Source of the DNA: JAVBQG01 sp031549185
Lineage (GTDB): Bacteria; Synergistota; Synergistia; Synergistales; Synergistaceae
Reading direction: 5' to 3'
Length of the DNA: 52,298 bases
NCBI GenBank assembly: GCA_031549185.1
Contig: JAVBQG010000042.1
Span: forward strand, 1 to 52,298
The translations under genes were made by a program, and so were the position numbers. Shown here in pieces: positions 16,903-24,359 of this stretch (its first letter is position 1; each line of letters starts with the position of its first letter). The notes below the pieces were generated by a model. The model saw only the letters and a program-made list of their open reading frames with translations. It was not told where the DNA came from and made no database searches.

Positions 16903-17280
16903 ATGTTTGAGGTTGATTTCTACGAGGACAGGCAAGGCCGGCAACCCGTCAAGGAAGTTTTGCTGGACCTCCGCGATAAAGCGCGCACCAGCAAAGATGC
17001 GCGAATTCAATACGAGAAGATGTTGACGCACATCAGGGCGTTGGAGACTTATGGAACGAGGATAGGCGAGCCGCAGGTCAAGCACATCGACGGGAACCTT
17101 TGGGAGTTACGGCCGCTGTCACACCGGATACTGTTTTTCTACTGGCGGGACGATAAATTCATCTTATTGCATCATTTTGTGAAGAAAACGCAAAAAACTC
17201 CGTCAAAGGAGATCGACCGCGCGAGACGCAATCTCAAAGATTTTCTTGAAAGGGATGACCGCGATGACGAAGAGGAATAG
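16903..17280 (+). CDS. RelE/HigB-type toxin, phage Gp49-like family
   Basis: A 125-residue protein beginning MFEVDFYEDRQGRQPVKEVL, with later IGEPQVKHIDGNLWELRPLS and HRILFFYWRDDKFILLHHFV followed by KKTQKTP. This is the arrangement of Gp49-like (HigB-type) RNase toxins: the ELR motif, the aromatic FFY strand and the basic HxFxKKTxKTP end. Such toxins cleave mRNA on the ribosome. The gene comes first and overlaps the XRE antitoxin gene by 17 bases, the usual order for higBA-like pairs. The promoter is strong and carries a palindrome suited to autoregulation. Confidence 0.85.
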   Translation: MFEVDFYEDRQGRQPVKEVLLDLRDKARTSKDARIQYEKMLTHIRALETYGTRIGEPQVKHIDGNLWELRPLSHRILFFYWRDDKFILLHHFVKKTQKTPSKEIDRARRNLKDFLERDDRDDEEE

Positions 17281-17581
17281 CGCGAGCTTTCGCGATTTCT
17301 ACACCGACGACGACAATGTGTCCCCGGCGGAGCGCGCCAAAATCGAGTTCGAGGTCGAGCTGATCGGCAAACTGATTGAGGCGAGGGAGACGAAGGGGTT
17401 GACGCAGGCACAGCTGGCGGAGGCCGCCGGCGTGAAACAATCCGCCGTCGCCAGGCTGGAAAGCCTGAAAGCTACACCGCAAATCGACACGCTCTTCAAG
17501 GTGTTGACGCCGATGGGCTACAAGTTGACGATCGTGCCGGACGAGGGACCGGAGAGGGAAAGAGATTTTTTAGCAGGCTGA
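17264..17581 (+). CDS. XRE-family antitoxin (HigA-like)
   Basis: About 105 residues with one Cro/C1-type helix-turn-helix at residues 40-85: GLTQAQLAEAAGVKQSAVAR, with LESLKATPQIDTLFKVL completing the fold. It should bind both the toxin and the promoter palindrome upstream of the toxin. The start is one of two close ATG codons; 17264 is chosen because AAGGGA lies 8 bases upstream, and 17255 is the alternative. The gene starts within the last codons of the toxin gene, so the two are translationally coupled. Confidence 0.85.
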   Translation: MTKRNSASFRDFYTDDDNVSPAERAKIEFEVELIGKLIEARETKGLTQAQLAEAAGVKQSAVARLESLKATPQIDTLFKVLTPMGYKLTIVPDEGPERERDFLAG

Positions 17582-17603
17582 GCAAAGAACACATATTCAT
17601 GCG

Positions 17604-17653
17604 ACACAACGACGGCCCCGGACGAGATTTTCGCCGGGACCGTTCTGTGTTCG
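17604..17653 (+). terminator. hairpin after the toxin-antitoxin operon
   Basis: An imperfect long hairpin: CACAACGACGGCCCCGG pairs with CCGGGACCGTTCTGTG with a mismatch and bulge. No strong T-run follows, so termination is only a guess. Confidence 0.35.
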
Positions 17654-17702
17654 CATATCATGGGCAGTTCAATTCCGCACACAGCGTGTGCGCATTCCGC
17701 CC

Positions 17703-18587
17703 CTACTCCTCCACCTTCGCCAGCGCCTTCTTGCCGGTCGTCGTCAGGCGGTATCTCTGCGTGGGGCTTCGCGGGGAGTCGGGCTGGGTCATCTCGGCGA
17801 GGCCCAGTTCAAGTGCGGGATCGAGGTAGTTTTTGCGGAAGGTGCCGCGGTGCGACATGTCGAGGTTCTTCATCAGCGCGGCGCCGGTCAGCGTCTTGCC
17901 GTCGAAGGCCGCGAGCAGGCGTTCGACCGACTCGGGCAGGCGTTTGGACGCGACTGAGACCCGAGGCGCCGCCTTCGGCGCGGCGGGGCGTTTTTTCAGC
18001 GCACGTTCGAGCTCGTCCTTAAGCACACCGAGCATGAAGAGGGCGAAGAGCCCGGCGTCCTTCTGGCGGTCGGAGATGGAGAGCGCCTCCAGGTATGCGT
18101 CCTTGCGGGCGTTCACCGCCGCCTCGAGATCGATCGCGCCGGCACACGGACGCCACTTCTCGACGATCAGCGACTGCCAGAGGCGCGCCAGCCGTCCGTT
18201 TCCGTCCTCGAACGGGTGGATGTAGAGCAAGTGGTAGTGGAAGACGCAGGAGGCGATCACGGGGTGATCCTCCGCCTCGGAGAGCCACGCCATGAGGTCG
18301 TCCATCAGCGGAGCCGCGCGCCCGGCGAGCGGAGGAACGTGCGCCACCTGCGCGCCCCTCAGGATGCGCGTCTCGCCCTTTCGCAACTCGCCCGCCTCCG
18401 GCTCGCCCTTCATCAGGGCCCTGTGCGCGGAGAGCAGGTCGCCGAACCTGTACGGGTCGAGGCTCCTTTCCGTCCCGACAGTCTCGCCGACCGCGCAGGC
18501 TCTGCCAACCAGTTCGCAGACGTCCCCAAAGACGCGCGTGGCCTCGGGCCCCATGCTGCACGCAGTCACGTTGCTTCTTCTTGCCAT
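17703..18587 (-). CDS. Fic-domain protein with C-terminal winged helix, short N-terminus
   Basis: A 294-residue protein whose core carries the Fic motif HPFEDGNGRLARLW and the preceding flap-side IASCVFHYHLLY. Fic enzymes transfer AMP or other nucleotide parts to target hydroxyls. The C-terminal 90 residues (LTGAALMKNLDMSHRGTFRK and onward) look like a winged-helix DNA-binding or regulatory unit, as in many stand-alone Fic proteins. Those proteins usually begin with a helix carrying the inhibitory (S/T)xxxE(G/N) motif; here the protein starts later and I do not find that motif. GGAGG precedes the ATG at 18587, supporting this start. It follows hemL on the same strand after 70 bases but is functionally unrelated. 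Confidence 0.85.
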   Translation of the reverse strand: MARRSNVTACSMGPEATRVFGDVCELVGRACAVGETVGTERSLDPYRFGDLLSAHRALMKGEPEAGELRKGETRILRGAQVAHVPPLAGRAAPLMDDLMAWLSEAEDHPVIASCVFHYHLLYIHPFEDGNGRLARLWQSLIVEKWRPCAGAIDLEAAVNARKDAYLEALSISDRQKDAGLFALFMLGVLKDELERALKKRPAAPKAAPRVSVASKRLPESVERLLAAFDGKTLTGAALMKNLDMSHRGTFRKNYLDPALELGLAEMTQPDSPRSPTQRYRLTTTGKKALAKVEE

Positions 18588-18657
18588 CGCTGGTCAACCT
18601 CCGTTCTCTCCGGCGCCCGTCTTATGCCCGAGCGGTCCTCATGCTCCTATTGTACCA

Positions 18658-19953
18658 TTATATTTTTTTTGACAGTCCTTCGAATACCTCTTTTGCATCC
18701 CCAATCGTGCGGTCGACGATCGCCTCCGTGTGCGCTGCGCTGACGAAGACGGCCTCGAAGGCGCTGGGCGCGAAATAGTCCCCGCGCGCGAGCATGCCAT
18801 GGAAGAAGTCCGGGTAGAGGTCGCCGCGCGTGGACTGCGCCTCGTCGAGGTCGACCGGCACTTTCTCGGCGAAGAAGAGCCCCAGCACCGAGCCGAGGCG
18901 CGAGACGGCCAGCGGCAGCCCTGTCGACTTCGCCGCCTCGCGCAAACCCGCCTCGAAGCGGGCGCCGATCGACTCGAGCCGTTCGTACAAGGCGGGGGTG
19001 AGCTGCTTGAGCGTCGCGATCCCCGCCGCCATCGCCACCGGATTGCCGGAGAGCGTGCCCGCCTGGTAGACTGGGCCCAGCGGCGAGAGCCGGTCCATGA
19101 TCTCCGCGCACCCGCCGAAGGCGCCGACGGGCATTCCGCCGCCGACGATCTTTCCGAGGCAGGTGAGGTCGGGCGCAACCTTCATGGCGTTCTGCACACC
19201 GCCCGCGGGGACGCGGAAGCCGGTGATGACCTCGTCGAAGATCAGCAGCGCACCGGCCGATTTCGTCAACTTGCGCAGCCCTTCGAGAAAACCCTTCGCC
19301 GGCGGCACGAGGCCCATGTTGCCGGCCCACGGCTCGACGATCACGGCGGCGATCTGGTCGCCGGCCTCCGCGAAGATCGCCTTCACGGCGTCGAGTTCGT
19401 TGAAGGGCGCCACGATCGTGTCGCCAGCGGTCTGCACGGTGATGCCGGGCGAGGTCGGCACGCCGAAGGTGAGCGCGCCGCTGCCCGCGGCGACCAGCAG
19501 GCTGTCGTTGTGCCCATGGTAGTTGCCCGCGAATTTCACGATTTTGTCGCGGCCCGTGAAACCGCGCGCAAGGCGCAGCGCCGTCATCGTCGCCTCGGTT
19601 CCGGAGCTGACGAAGCGGATCTTCTCGATCGAGGGGAAGCGCGCCTTGACCATCTCGGCCAGCTCGACCTCCGCCGGGCAGGGCGCGCCGAAGGAGGCCG
19701 AGTTCGCGGCGGCCTTCTCGATGGCCTGGACGACGTCGGCGTTCGCGTGCCCGAGGATCATCGGCCCCCAGCTGCAGACGTAGTCGCGGTACTCGCGCCC
19801 CTCCGTGTCGCGCAGGACGGCGCCCTGCCCCCGCTCGAAGAAGAGCGGCGTCCCCCCGACCGACTTCCACGCCCGCACCGGGCTGTTGACCCCGCCCACT
19901 AGACTCTCGCAGGCCCTCGCGTATAAGGCTTCGCTGCTGTTGTAGTTTTTCAT
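18658..19953 (-). CDS. hemL: glutamate-1-semialdehyde 2,1-aminomutase
   Basis: A 431-residue PLP enzyme, the normal length for HemL, converting glutamate-1-semialdehyde to 5-aminolevulinate in the C5 pathway. It begins with the family N-terminus SEALYARACESLVGGVNSPV and shows the FDEVITGFR cofactor aspartate region and the catalytic lysine in LGKIVGGGMPVGAFGG. The ATG at 19953 has GGGGGAG upstream; an ATG 33 bases earlier lacks this. It lies 29 bases after the cobA-hemD fusion and closes the tetrapyrrole block. Together with hemA and the fused genes upstream it supplies precursors for corrin synthesis. Confidence 0.95.
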   Translation of the reverse strand: MKNYNSSEALYARACESLVGGVNSPVRAWKSVGGTPLFFERGQGAVLRDTEGREYRDYVCSWGPMILGHANADVVQAIEKAAANSASFGAPCPAEVELAEMVKARFPSIEKIRFVSSGTEATMTALRLARGFTGRDKIVKFAGNYHGHNDSLLVAAGSGALTFGVPTSPGITVQTAGDTIVAPFNELDAVKAIFAEAGDQIAAVIVEPWAGNMGLVPPAKGFLEGLRKLTKSAGALLIFDEVITGFRVPAGGVQNAMKVAPDLTCLGKIVGGGMPVGAFGGCAEIMDRLSPLGPVYQAGTLSGNPVAMAAGIATLKQLTPALYERLESIGARFEAGLREAAKSTGLPLAVSRLGSVLGLFFAEKVPVDLDEAQSTRGDLYPDFFHGMLARGDYFAPSAFEAVFVSAAHTEAIVDRTIGDAKEVFEGLSKKI

Positions 19954-19982
19954 CGGGAACTCCCCCTTGTTCGAATTCAAAA

Positions 19983-21488
19983 TCAATGTAATCGTCGTGT
20001 TTCGTCCATCACCCGTTTTTTCAAAATCTCGATCAGCCCTGCCACGCTCGGCTCCCTCAGCTTGATCGCTTTTTGTCCGAAATTTTCCTCGATCGCTTTT
20101 GCGCAGACGGAGCCCCAGGCGATCAGGGCGGCGGTCTCCGGCGGGTCTCCGAGGATCGCCTTATATTCCTCGACCATGGCGGCGCTGCCATATACGACGG
20201 CGTCCACGCCGCACTGCGACCACTGCTCGCGCATCACCTCGAGGCCGGGCACCGCGCGCGGGGACATCCGGTAGGTTGCAATCGACTTAACCGTCGCGCC
20301 TCTCACTTCGGCGGCCTGCACCGCCACGTGCGAACCGCGCTCGTTGCGCGCGAAGACGACCGACTCCCCCTCGTTGATGTGCGCGGCGAGGACCTCCGCG
20401 AGGCCGTCGCTCGTGCCGTCCGCCGTCACGTCGGCGACGATGCCAATCTCGCGTAGCGCGCGCGACGTGCCCTCGCCGATGGAGACGACGCGCCCGCGGA
20501 TCGCCCGCAGGTCCGGCACGAGGCGGCGCAGCTCGCCAGGGCCGCGCGGGCTGGTAATCACCAGCCAATCGGCGCCCTCTATCGTTCTTCGCGCGTGCGC
20601 CGCGTCCGCCGGCTCCAGCGGCTCGAGGACCAAGAGCGGCAGGCCGTAGCTGTCCGCGCCCAGCTCCTCCAGCGCACGCCCGGTCACCCAGCACTCCGGG
20701 TAAGGGCGGCAGACGGCCACCTGCAGGCCCACGAGCGGGCCACGCGCGGGCGAGAGTTCGACGGCCGCGGCGCCGCCGATGTAGACGATCGCCGGACTCG
20801 GCAGCTCGCCTTTCTTCGCCGTCTCGCCGAGGCCCGCCAGTGTGCCCGATATCTTCCGCACCCGGCCCCAGCCGCCCCAGACGACGGCGGCGGCGGGCGT
20901 GCCGGGCGATTTGCCGAGGGCGATCAAACGCGCGGCGATTCCGGCGAAGGCCGAGGCGCCCATGTAGAGCGCCGTGGTGCCGCTCGCGCACGCGACCTCC
21001 TGCCAAAACTTTTCGTCCGTTTCGTCCGCCTCTTCGCCCAAGTCGCCACGCCGATGTCCCGTGGCGAGCGTCACCGACGAGGCAAGGCCCCGGTGCGTGA
21101 TCGGCAGGCCCGCGCAGAGCGCGCCGCCGAGCGCCGCGGTGACGCCGGGGATCGCCGTCCAGGCGATGCCCGCCGCCTCCAGCGCCGATGCCTCCTCGCC
21201 GCCGCGGCCGAAGACGAAGGGGTCGCCGCCCTTGAGGCGCACAATGTTTTTATCTTTTTCGCGGCCCAGCTCGACCAGCAGCCGGTTGATGCCATCCTGC
21301 GACAGCGTATGGTCGCTCTCGCGCTTGCCGACGAGGTGAAAGCGGCAGGCCGCCGGGGCGAGCTGCAGCAGATCGGGGTGGATCAGGCGGTCGTAGACGA
21401 CGTGATCGGCCCGTTCGAGGGCCGCGCGCGCCGCCTCCGTCAGCAGGCGCGGCGAGCCGCAGCCTGCTCCGGCCAGCGTCACCGGCAT
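19983..21488 (-). CDS. cobA-hemD: fusion of uroporphyrinogen-III methyltransferase and uroporphyrinogen-III synthase
   Basis: A 501-residue bifunctional protein. Residues 1-245 are a SUMT (CobA) domain: VTLAGAGCGSPRLLTEAA, ERADHVVYDRLIHPDLL, VRLKGGDPFVFGRGGEE and PGVTAALGGALCAGLP, making precorrin-2 with S-adenosylmethionine. Residues 250-501 are a HemD-like synthase with VAVCRPYPECWVTGRALEEL, WLVITSPRG and DAVVYGSAAMV. Such cobA-hemD fusions are known in Firmicutes and related anaerobes. The ATG at 21488 overlaps the end of the sirC-hemC gene by 10 bases, so the two fusions are translationally coupled. Together they convert porphobilinogen all the way to sirohydrochlorin. Confidence 0.92.
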   Translation of the reverse strand: MPVTLAGAGCGSPRLLTEAARAALERADHVVYDRLIHPDLLQLAPAACRFHLVGKRESDHTLSQDGINRLLVELGREKDKNIVRLKGGDPFVFGRGGEEASALEAAGIAWTAIPGVTAALGGALCAGLPITHRGLASSVTLATGHRRGDLGEEADETDEKFWQEVACASGTTALYMGASAFAGIAARLIALGKSPGTPAAAVVWGGWGRVRKISGTLAGLGETAKKGELPSPAIVYIGGAAAVELSPARGPLVGLQVAVCRPYPECWVTGRALEELGADSYGLPLLVLEPLEPADAAHARRTIEGADWLVITSPRGPGELRRLVPDLRAIRGRVVSIGEGTSRALREIGIVADVTADGTSDGLAEVLAAHINEGESVVFARNERGSHVAVQAAEVRGATVKSIATYRMSPRAVPGLEVMREQWSQCGVDAVVYGSAAMVEEYKAILGDPPETAALIAWGSVCAKAIEENFGQKAIKLREPSVAGLIEILKKRVMDETRRLH

Positions 21489-22888
21489 GGCGCGCCACCC
21501 GCCTCTCGCGGCAGCTCCCGCAACAGGGGCAGCCCGCACAGCTCCGTCCACAGCCGCGCGGCCAGCTCTTTCGCCTCCGCCTCGGACGACACTTGTCCGC
21601 TTATTTTCAAATCGACCCGCTCGTCCGCGGGGTTTTCCTTCGGCTCGATCGAGTAGAGCTCGACCGCCAACTCCATGGCGCCGTCGCGCCAGACGCCGCG
21701 TACGCCGACCGGGCAGGTGCAGCCGAGGCCCATCAGGCGCAGCAGCTCGCGTTCGGCGATCGTCTCGTACCACGTCGGCAGATGGTTCAGCGCGCGGGCC
21801 GCCTCCATCAGGCGCGAGCCCTCGAGCGCCGAAGACAACTCGAGCGCGATCGCGCCCTGTCCCGCCGCCGCCACGAACGGCAGCCGCACGGCGTTCGCCG
21901 CGGCAATGCCGAGGCGCTCCATCCCCGCCTCGGCCAGGATCAGCGCGTCGAACTCGCCGCGCGCCAGCTTCTCGAGGCGCGTGCCCACGTTGCCGCGGCA
22001 GGTGGCGCATTCGAGGTCCGGGCGGACGGAGCGCACTTGCGCCCTCCGCCGGGCGCTCGACGTGCCGACCATTGCGCCACGCGGTAGGTCTTCGAGCCCC
22101 CGGACGCCGCTTTCGCGCGCCACCAGCACGTCGCAGGCCGACGCGCGGGGCAGTACCGCCGCCAGGGCGCAACCCTGCGGCGCAGCAGCGGGCATATCCT
22201 TGAGGCTGTGGACGGCGCCGTCGGCGCGGCCGGCGAGCAGCTCTTCCTCCAGCGCCTTGACGAAAACGCCGAACCCGCCGAAGGCCGCGAGGTCGCGGAC
22301 CCTGTCACGGTCGCCGTGCGTCGTTGCCGTGCGGATCGCCACGGGGACGCCCGCGCCCTCCAGCGCGTCGCGCCACTGTCCCGTCTGCGCGGTCGCGAGC
22401 GGGCTGCCGCGCGAGATCAGCACGAACGGACGCGCGTCATTCCGCAACAACTTGCGCTTTGTTGCCGCTGCGCGTGCGGGGTCGCCGCCGCCGCTGGAAA
22501 CGCCGACGTAGCAGCCGTCGCCCTGGAACTGCGCACAGAGGGCGAAGTCGCCCAGTCCTCCGTCTGCACAGACGTCGACCAGACAGCCGCACGCGCGAGC
22601 GAACGGAGCGAGGGCCTCGGCCTCCTCGGGCGGAGTCGTCAGCAGGGCGAACGAGACGCCGCGAAAATCGTCGCCCGTCGCCGTTCTTTCCTTCCAGATA
22701 ATTTTCCCCTCGCCCGCCATCTCGCGCAGCGCGGGGGTCGCGGCCGGCGACACCAGCGTCACCGACGCCCCAGCGCCCAGCAACGTGCGAACCTTGCGCT
22801 CGCCGACCGCCCCGCCGCCAACGACGAGAATCCCGTGCCGGTCGAGGTTGATCGATGCGATGAGTCTGTATGGGTCGTTTGTGGTCAA
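21479..22888 (-). CDS. sirC-hemC: fusion of precorrin-2 dehydrogenase and porphobilinogen deaminase
   Basis: About 469 residues. Residues 1-150 are an NAD-binding siroheme-synthase domain (HGILVVGGGAVGERKVRTLL, FALLTTPPEEAEALA) oxidising precorrin-2 to sirohydrochlorin. From 153 a HemC deaminase follows: VLISRGSPLATAQTGQW, LEEELLAGRADGAVHSLKDM, MVGTSSARRRAQ and LGCTCPVGVRGVW, whose first cysteine region carries the dipyrromethane cofactor. The start is probably TTG at 22888 with AGGAAG 9 bases upstream. In-frame codons further upstream (to 22957) run into a palindromic repeat and are probably not translated. The two catalytic steps are not adjacent in the pathway; the CobA-HemD protein supplies the steps between. 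Confidence 0.88.
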   Translation of the reverse strand: MTTNDPYRLIASINLDRHGILVVGGGAVGERKVRTLLGAGASVTLVSPAATPALREMAGEGKIIWKERTATGDDFRGVSFALLTTPPEEAEALAPFARACGCLVDVCADGGLGDFALCAQFQGDGCYVGVSSGGGDPARAAATKRKLLRNDARPFVLISRGSPLATAQTGQWRDALEGAGVPVAIRTATTHGDRDRVRDLAAFGGFGVFVKALEEELLAGRADGAVHSLKDMPAAAPQGCALAAVLPRASACDVLVARESGVRGLEDLPRGAMVGTSSARRRAQVRSVRPDLECATCRGNVGTRLEKLARGEFDALILAEAGMERLGIAAANAVRLPFVAAAGQGAIALELSSALEGSRLMEAARALNHLPTWYETIAERELLRLMGLGCTCPVGVRGVWRDGAMELAVELYSIEPKENPADERVDLKISGQVSSEAEAKELAARLWTELCGLPLLRELPREAGGAPCR

Positions 22889-22926
22889 ATGGATGCACTT
22901 CCTCACATATATAGTGGGCTCGGTAG

Positions 22927-22980
22927 AACTCCCTCCGTCGACGCTGCGCGCCGCCACCTCCCTCTAAGAGGGAGGCAGGA
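22927..22980. repeat. inverted-repeat element, first copy (CTCCCTCCGTC type)
   Basis: This copy runs AACTCCCTCCGTCGACGCTG, then CGCGCCGCCACCTCCCTC and TAAGAGGGAGGCAG. It is the reverse-oriented partner of the copy at 23085-23135 across about 100 bases. Together they fill the gap between hemA and sirC-hemC. The same word (GGGAGGTGGCGGCGC... GACGGAGGGAG) is, from memory, common in genomes of anaerobic bacteria. Confidence 0.7.
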
Positions 22981-23084
22981 AACACGTGGACAGCGCCGAT
23001 TGTTATCAAGGCCGGAGATGTTTTCAGCAACCATGGCAAATCACCATCTTTGAAAGAAAATCACGCGACGGATACGCGTCTTTT

Positions 23085-23135
23085 GCCTCCCTCTTAGAGG
23101 GAGGTGGCGGCGCGCAGCGCTGACGGAGGGAGTTC
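23085..23135. repeat. inverted-repeat element, second copy
   Basis: GCCTCCCTCTTAGAGGGAGG followed by TGGCGGCGCGCAGCGCTGAC and GGAGGGAGTTC. It matches the copy at 22927-22980 in opposite orientation, differing at only a few bases. It ends just before the hemA stop codon at 23140. The spacer 22981-23084 shows no gene. Confidence 0.7.
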
Positions 23136-23139
23136 CCTT

Positions 23140-24284
23140 TCACTCCTCCGCCCCTTCCCCCGACAGGATCCGCCAGGCCCGCGCGCTGTGGGCGGCGGGG
23201 ACGGCGACCAGGGGGTGGAGGTAGCTCTTGAGTAGCGAGCCGGCGAAGACTTCGAGCTCCTCGGGCGCGACGCCAAGCTTCTTCGCCTGCGCCTCCGCCC
23301 GCTCGCGGGCCAGCGACTTCGCGCGCGCGAGGGCGAGGTGCTTCCAGGTGTCGTCGGCGAGCACGGATATCTCGGCCAGCAGCGCACCCGACGCCCGCGC
23401 GGCCTCCTCCTCGAGGCGCACGAGCGAGCGGCCGTACTCGGCGAGCGTCTCCGCAGCGCGCTCGCGCAGGTCGTCGAGCGTTACGCGCGCGCCGGGGCCC
23501 TCCTCGCTCTGCAGCGGCGAACCGAGGTCGAAGAGCGCGGCCCCGTCGCGCATCGCCACCCGGTCGGCGACGCTCATCACCGGCCTCGGGGCGCCCGTGC
23601 AGAGGAAGACGGCGTCGTATGCCCCGAGCGCCTCCCGCCAACCCGCCCATTCGAGCATCCGGCAAGCCCCCGCCTTTTCGCCCAGCGCAGCGATTCTGCC
23701 CGGCGTTCGGTTCGTTGCCGAAACTTCGAACCCCATGCCCGCGAGCAGCTCGGCCATCTCCGAGCCGAAGGCACCCAATCCGACCACGAGGACGCGCCCC
23801 CCGGCGCTCCCCCGGCGAAAGGAGTCTGCGGCGATGAACTGGATCGACGGCTCGCGCCCCGGGTGGTAGCAGCTCCGCAGGGTGGCGGCCATGCCGAGCG
23901 CGCGCTGGAAGAGGCGGTGCAGCACCTTGCCGCAGCCCGCCGCAGCCGCGTAGGCCTCCTTCACCTGCGCCACGATGTGCGACTCGCCGCGCGCCATGCT
24001 CTCAAGTCCCAGCAGCACGCGCAGCAGATGGTGCACGGCCTCCAGACCGCCGAGCGTCTGTGCCCCGGGCAGGGCAAGCGCGCGCACGACCTCCGCCTCG
24101 CCGTCGTCCTCCGGCAGCACGATGTAAAGCTCCGAGCGGTTGCAGGTGTAGAGCGCCAGATATTCGCGAATCGCCCCCGCCGCGCACATCAGCGGCACGT
24201 CGGCCCAGCGGTGCTGGGCGCCTCCGTGCGCTCGGCGACGGTCGAGGCGTTGTGATCGAGTGTGATGACGTAGATTGCGTTCAA
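23140..24284 (-). CDS. hemA: glutamyl-tRNA reductase, apparent frameshift near the N-terminus
   Basis: HemA reduces glutamyl-tRNA to glutamate-1-semialdehyde. The main frame has the active-site region LALYTCNRSELYIVLP, LLGLESMARGESHIVAQVKE, the NADPH domain GGRVLVVGLGAFGSEMAELL and a C-terminal dimerisation helix. The expected N-terminus is not in that frame: a TTG at 24284 with GAGGGAG upstream opens NAIYVITLDHNASTVAERTE in another frame and joins the main frame only if one base is added in the GGGCGCC stretch at 24216-24222. So either the gene is broken or the sequence lost one C. Without the shift, a shorter protein starting inside would lack the N-terminal sheet of the catalytic domain. 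Lying in the corrin block, the gene is expected to be needed. Confidence 0.85.
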
Positions 24285-24319
24285 AATAGAAGGACTCCCT
24301 CTCGTACATTTCAAATAGC

Positions 24320-24354
24320 CCGTTTTTCGTAGGGACGCGCAATGCGCGTCCCGG
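24320..24354. repeat. single arm of the GTAG...CTAC palindromic family
   Basis: CGTTTTTCGTAGGGACGCGC followed by AATGCGCGTCCCG. It has the same sequence as one arm of the paired elements at 25.4 and 30.5 kb but no second arm. It fills the gap between the Gate-domain gene and hemA. Confidence 0.7.
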
Positions 24355-24359
24355 TAAAT

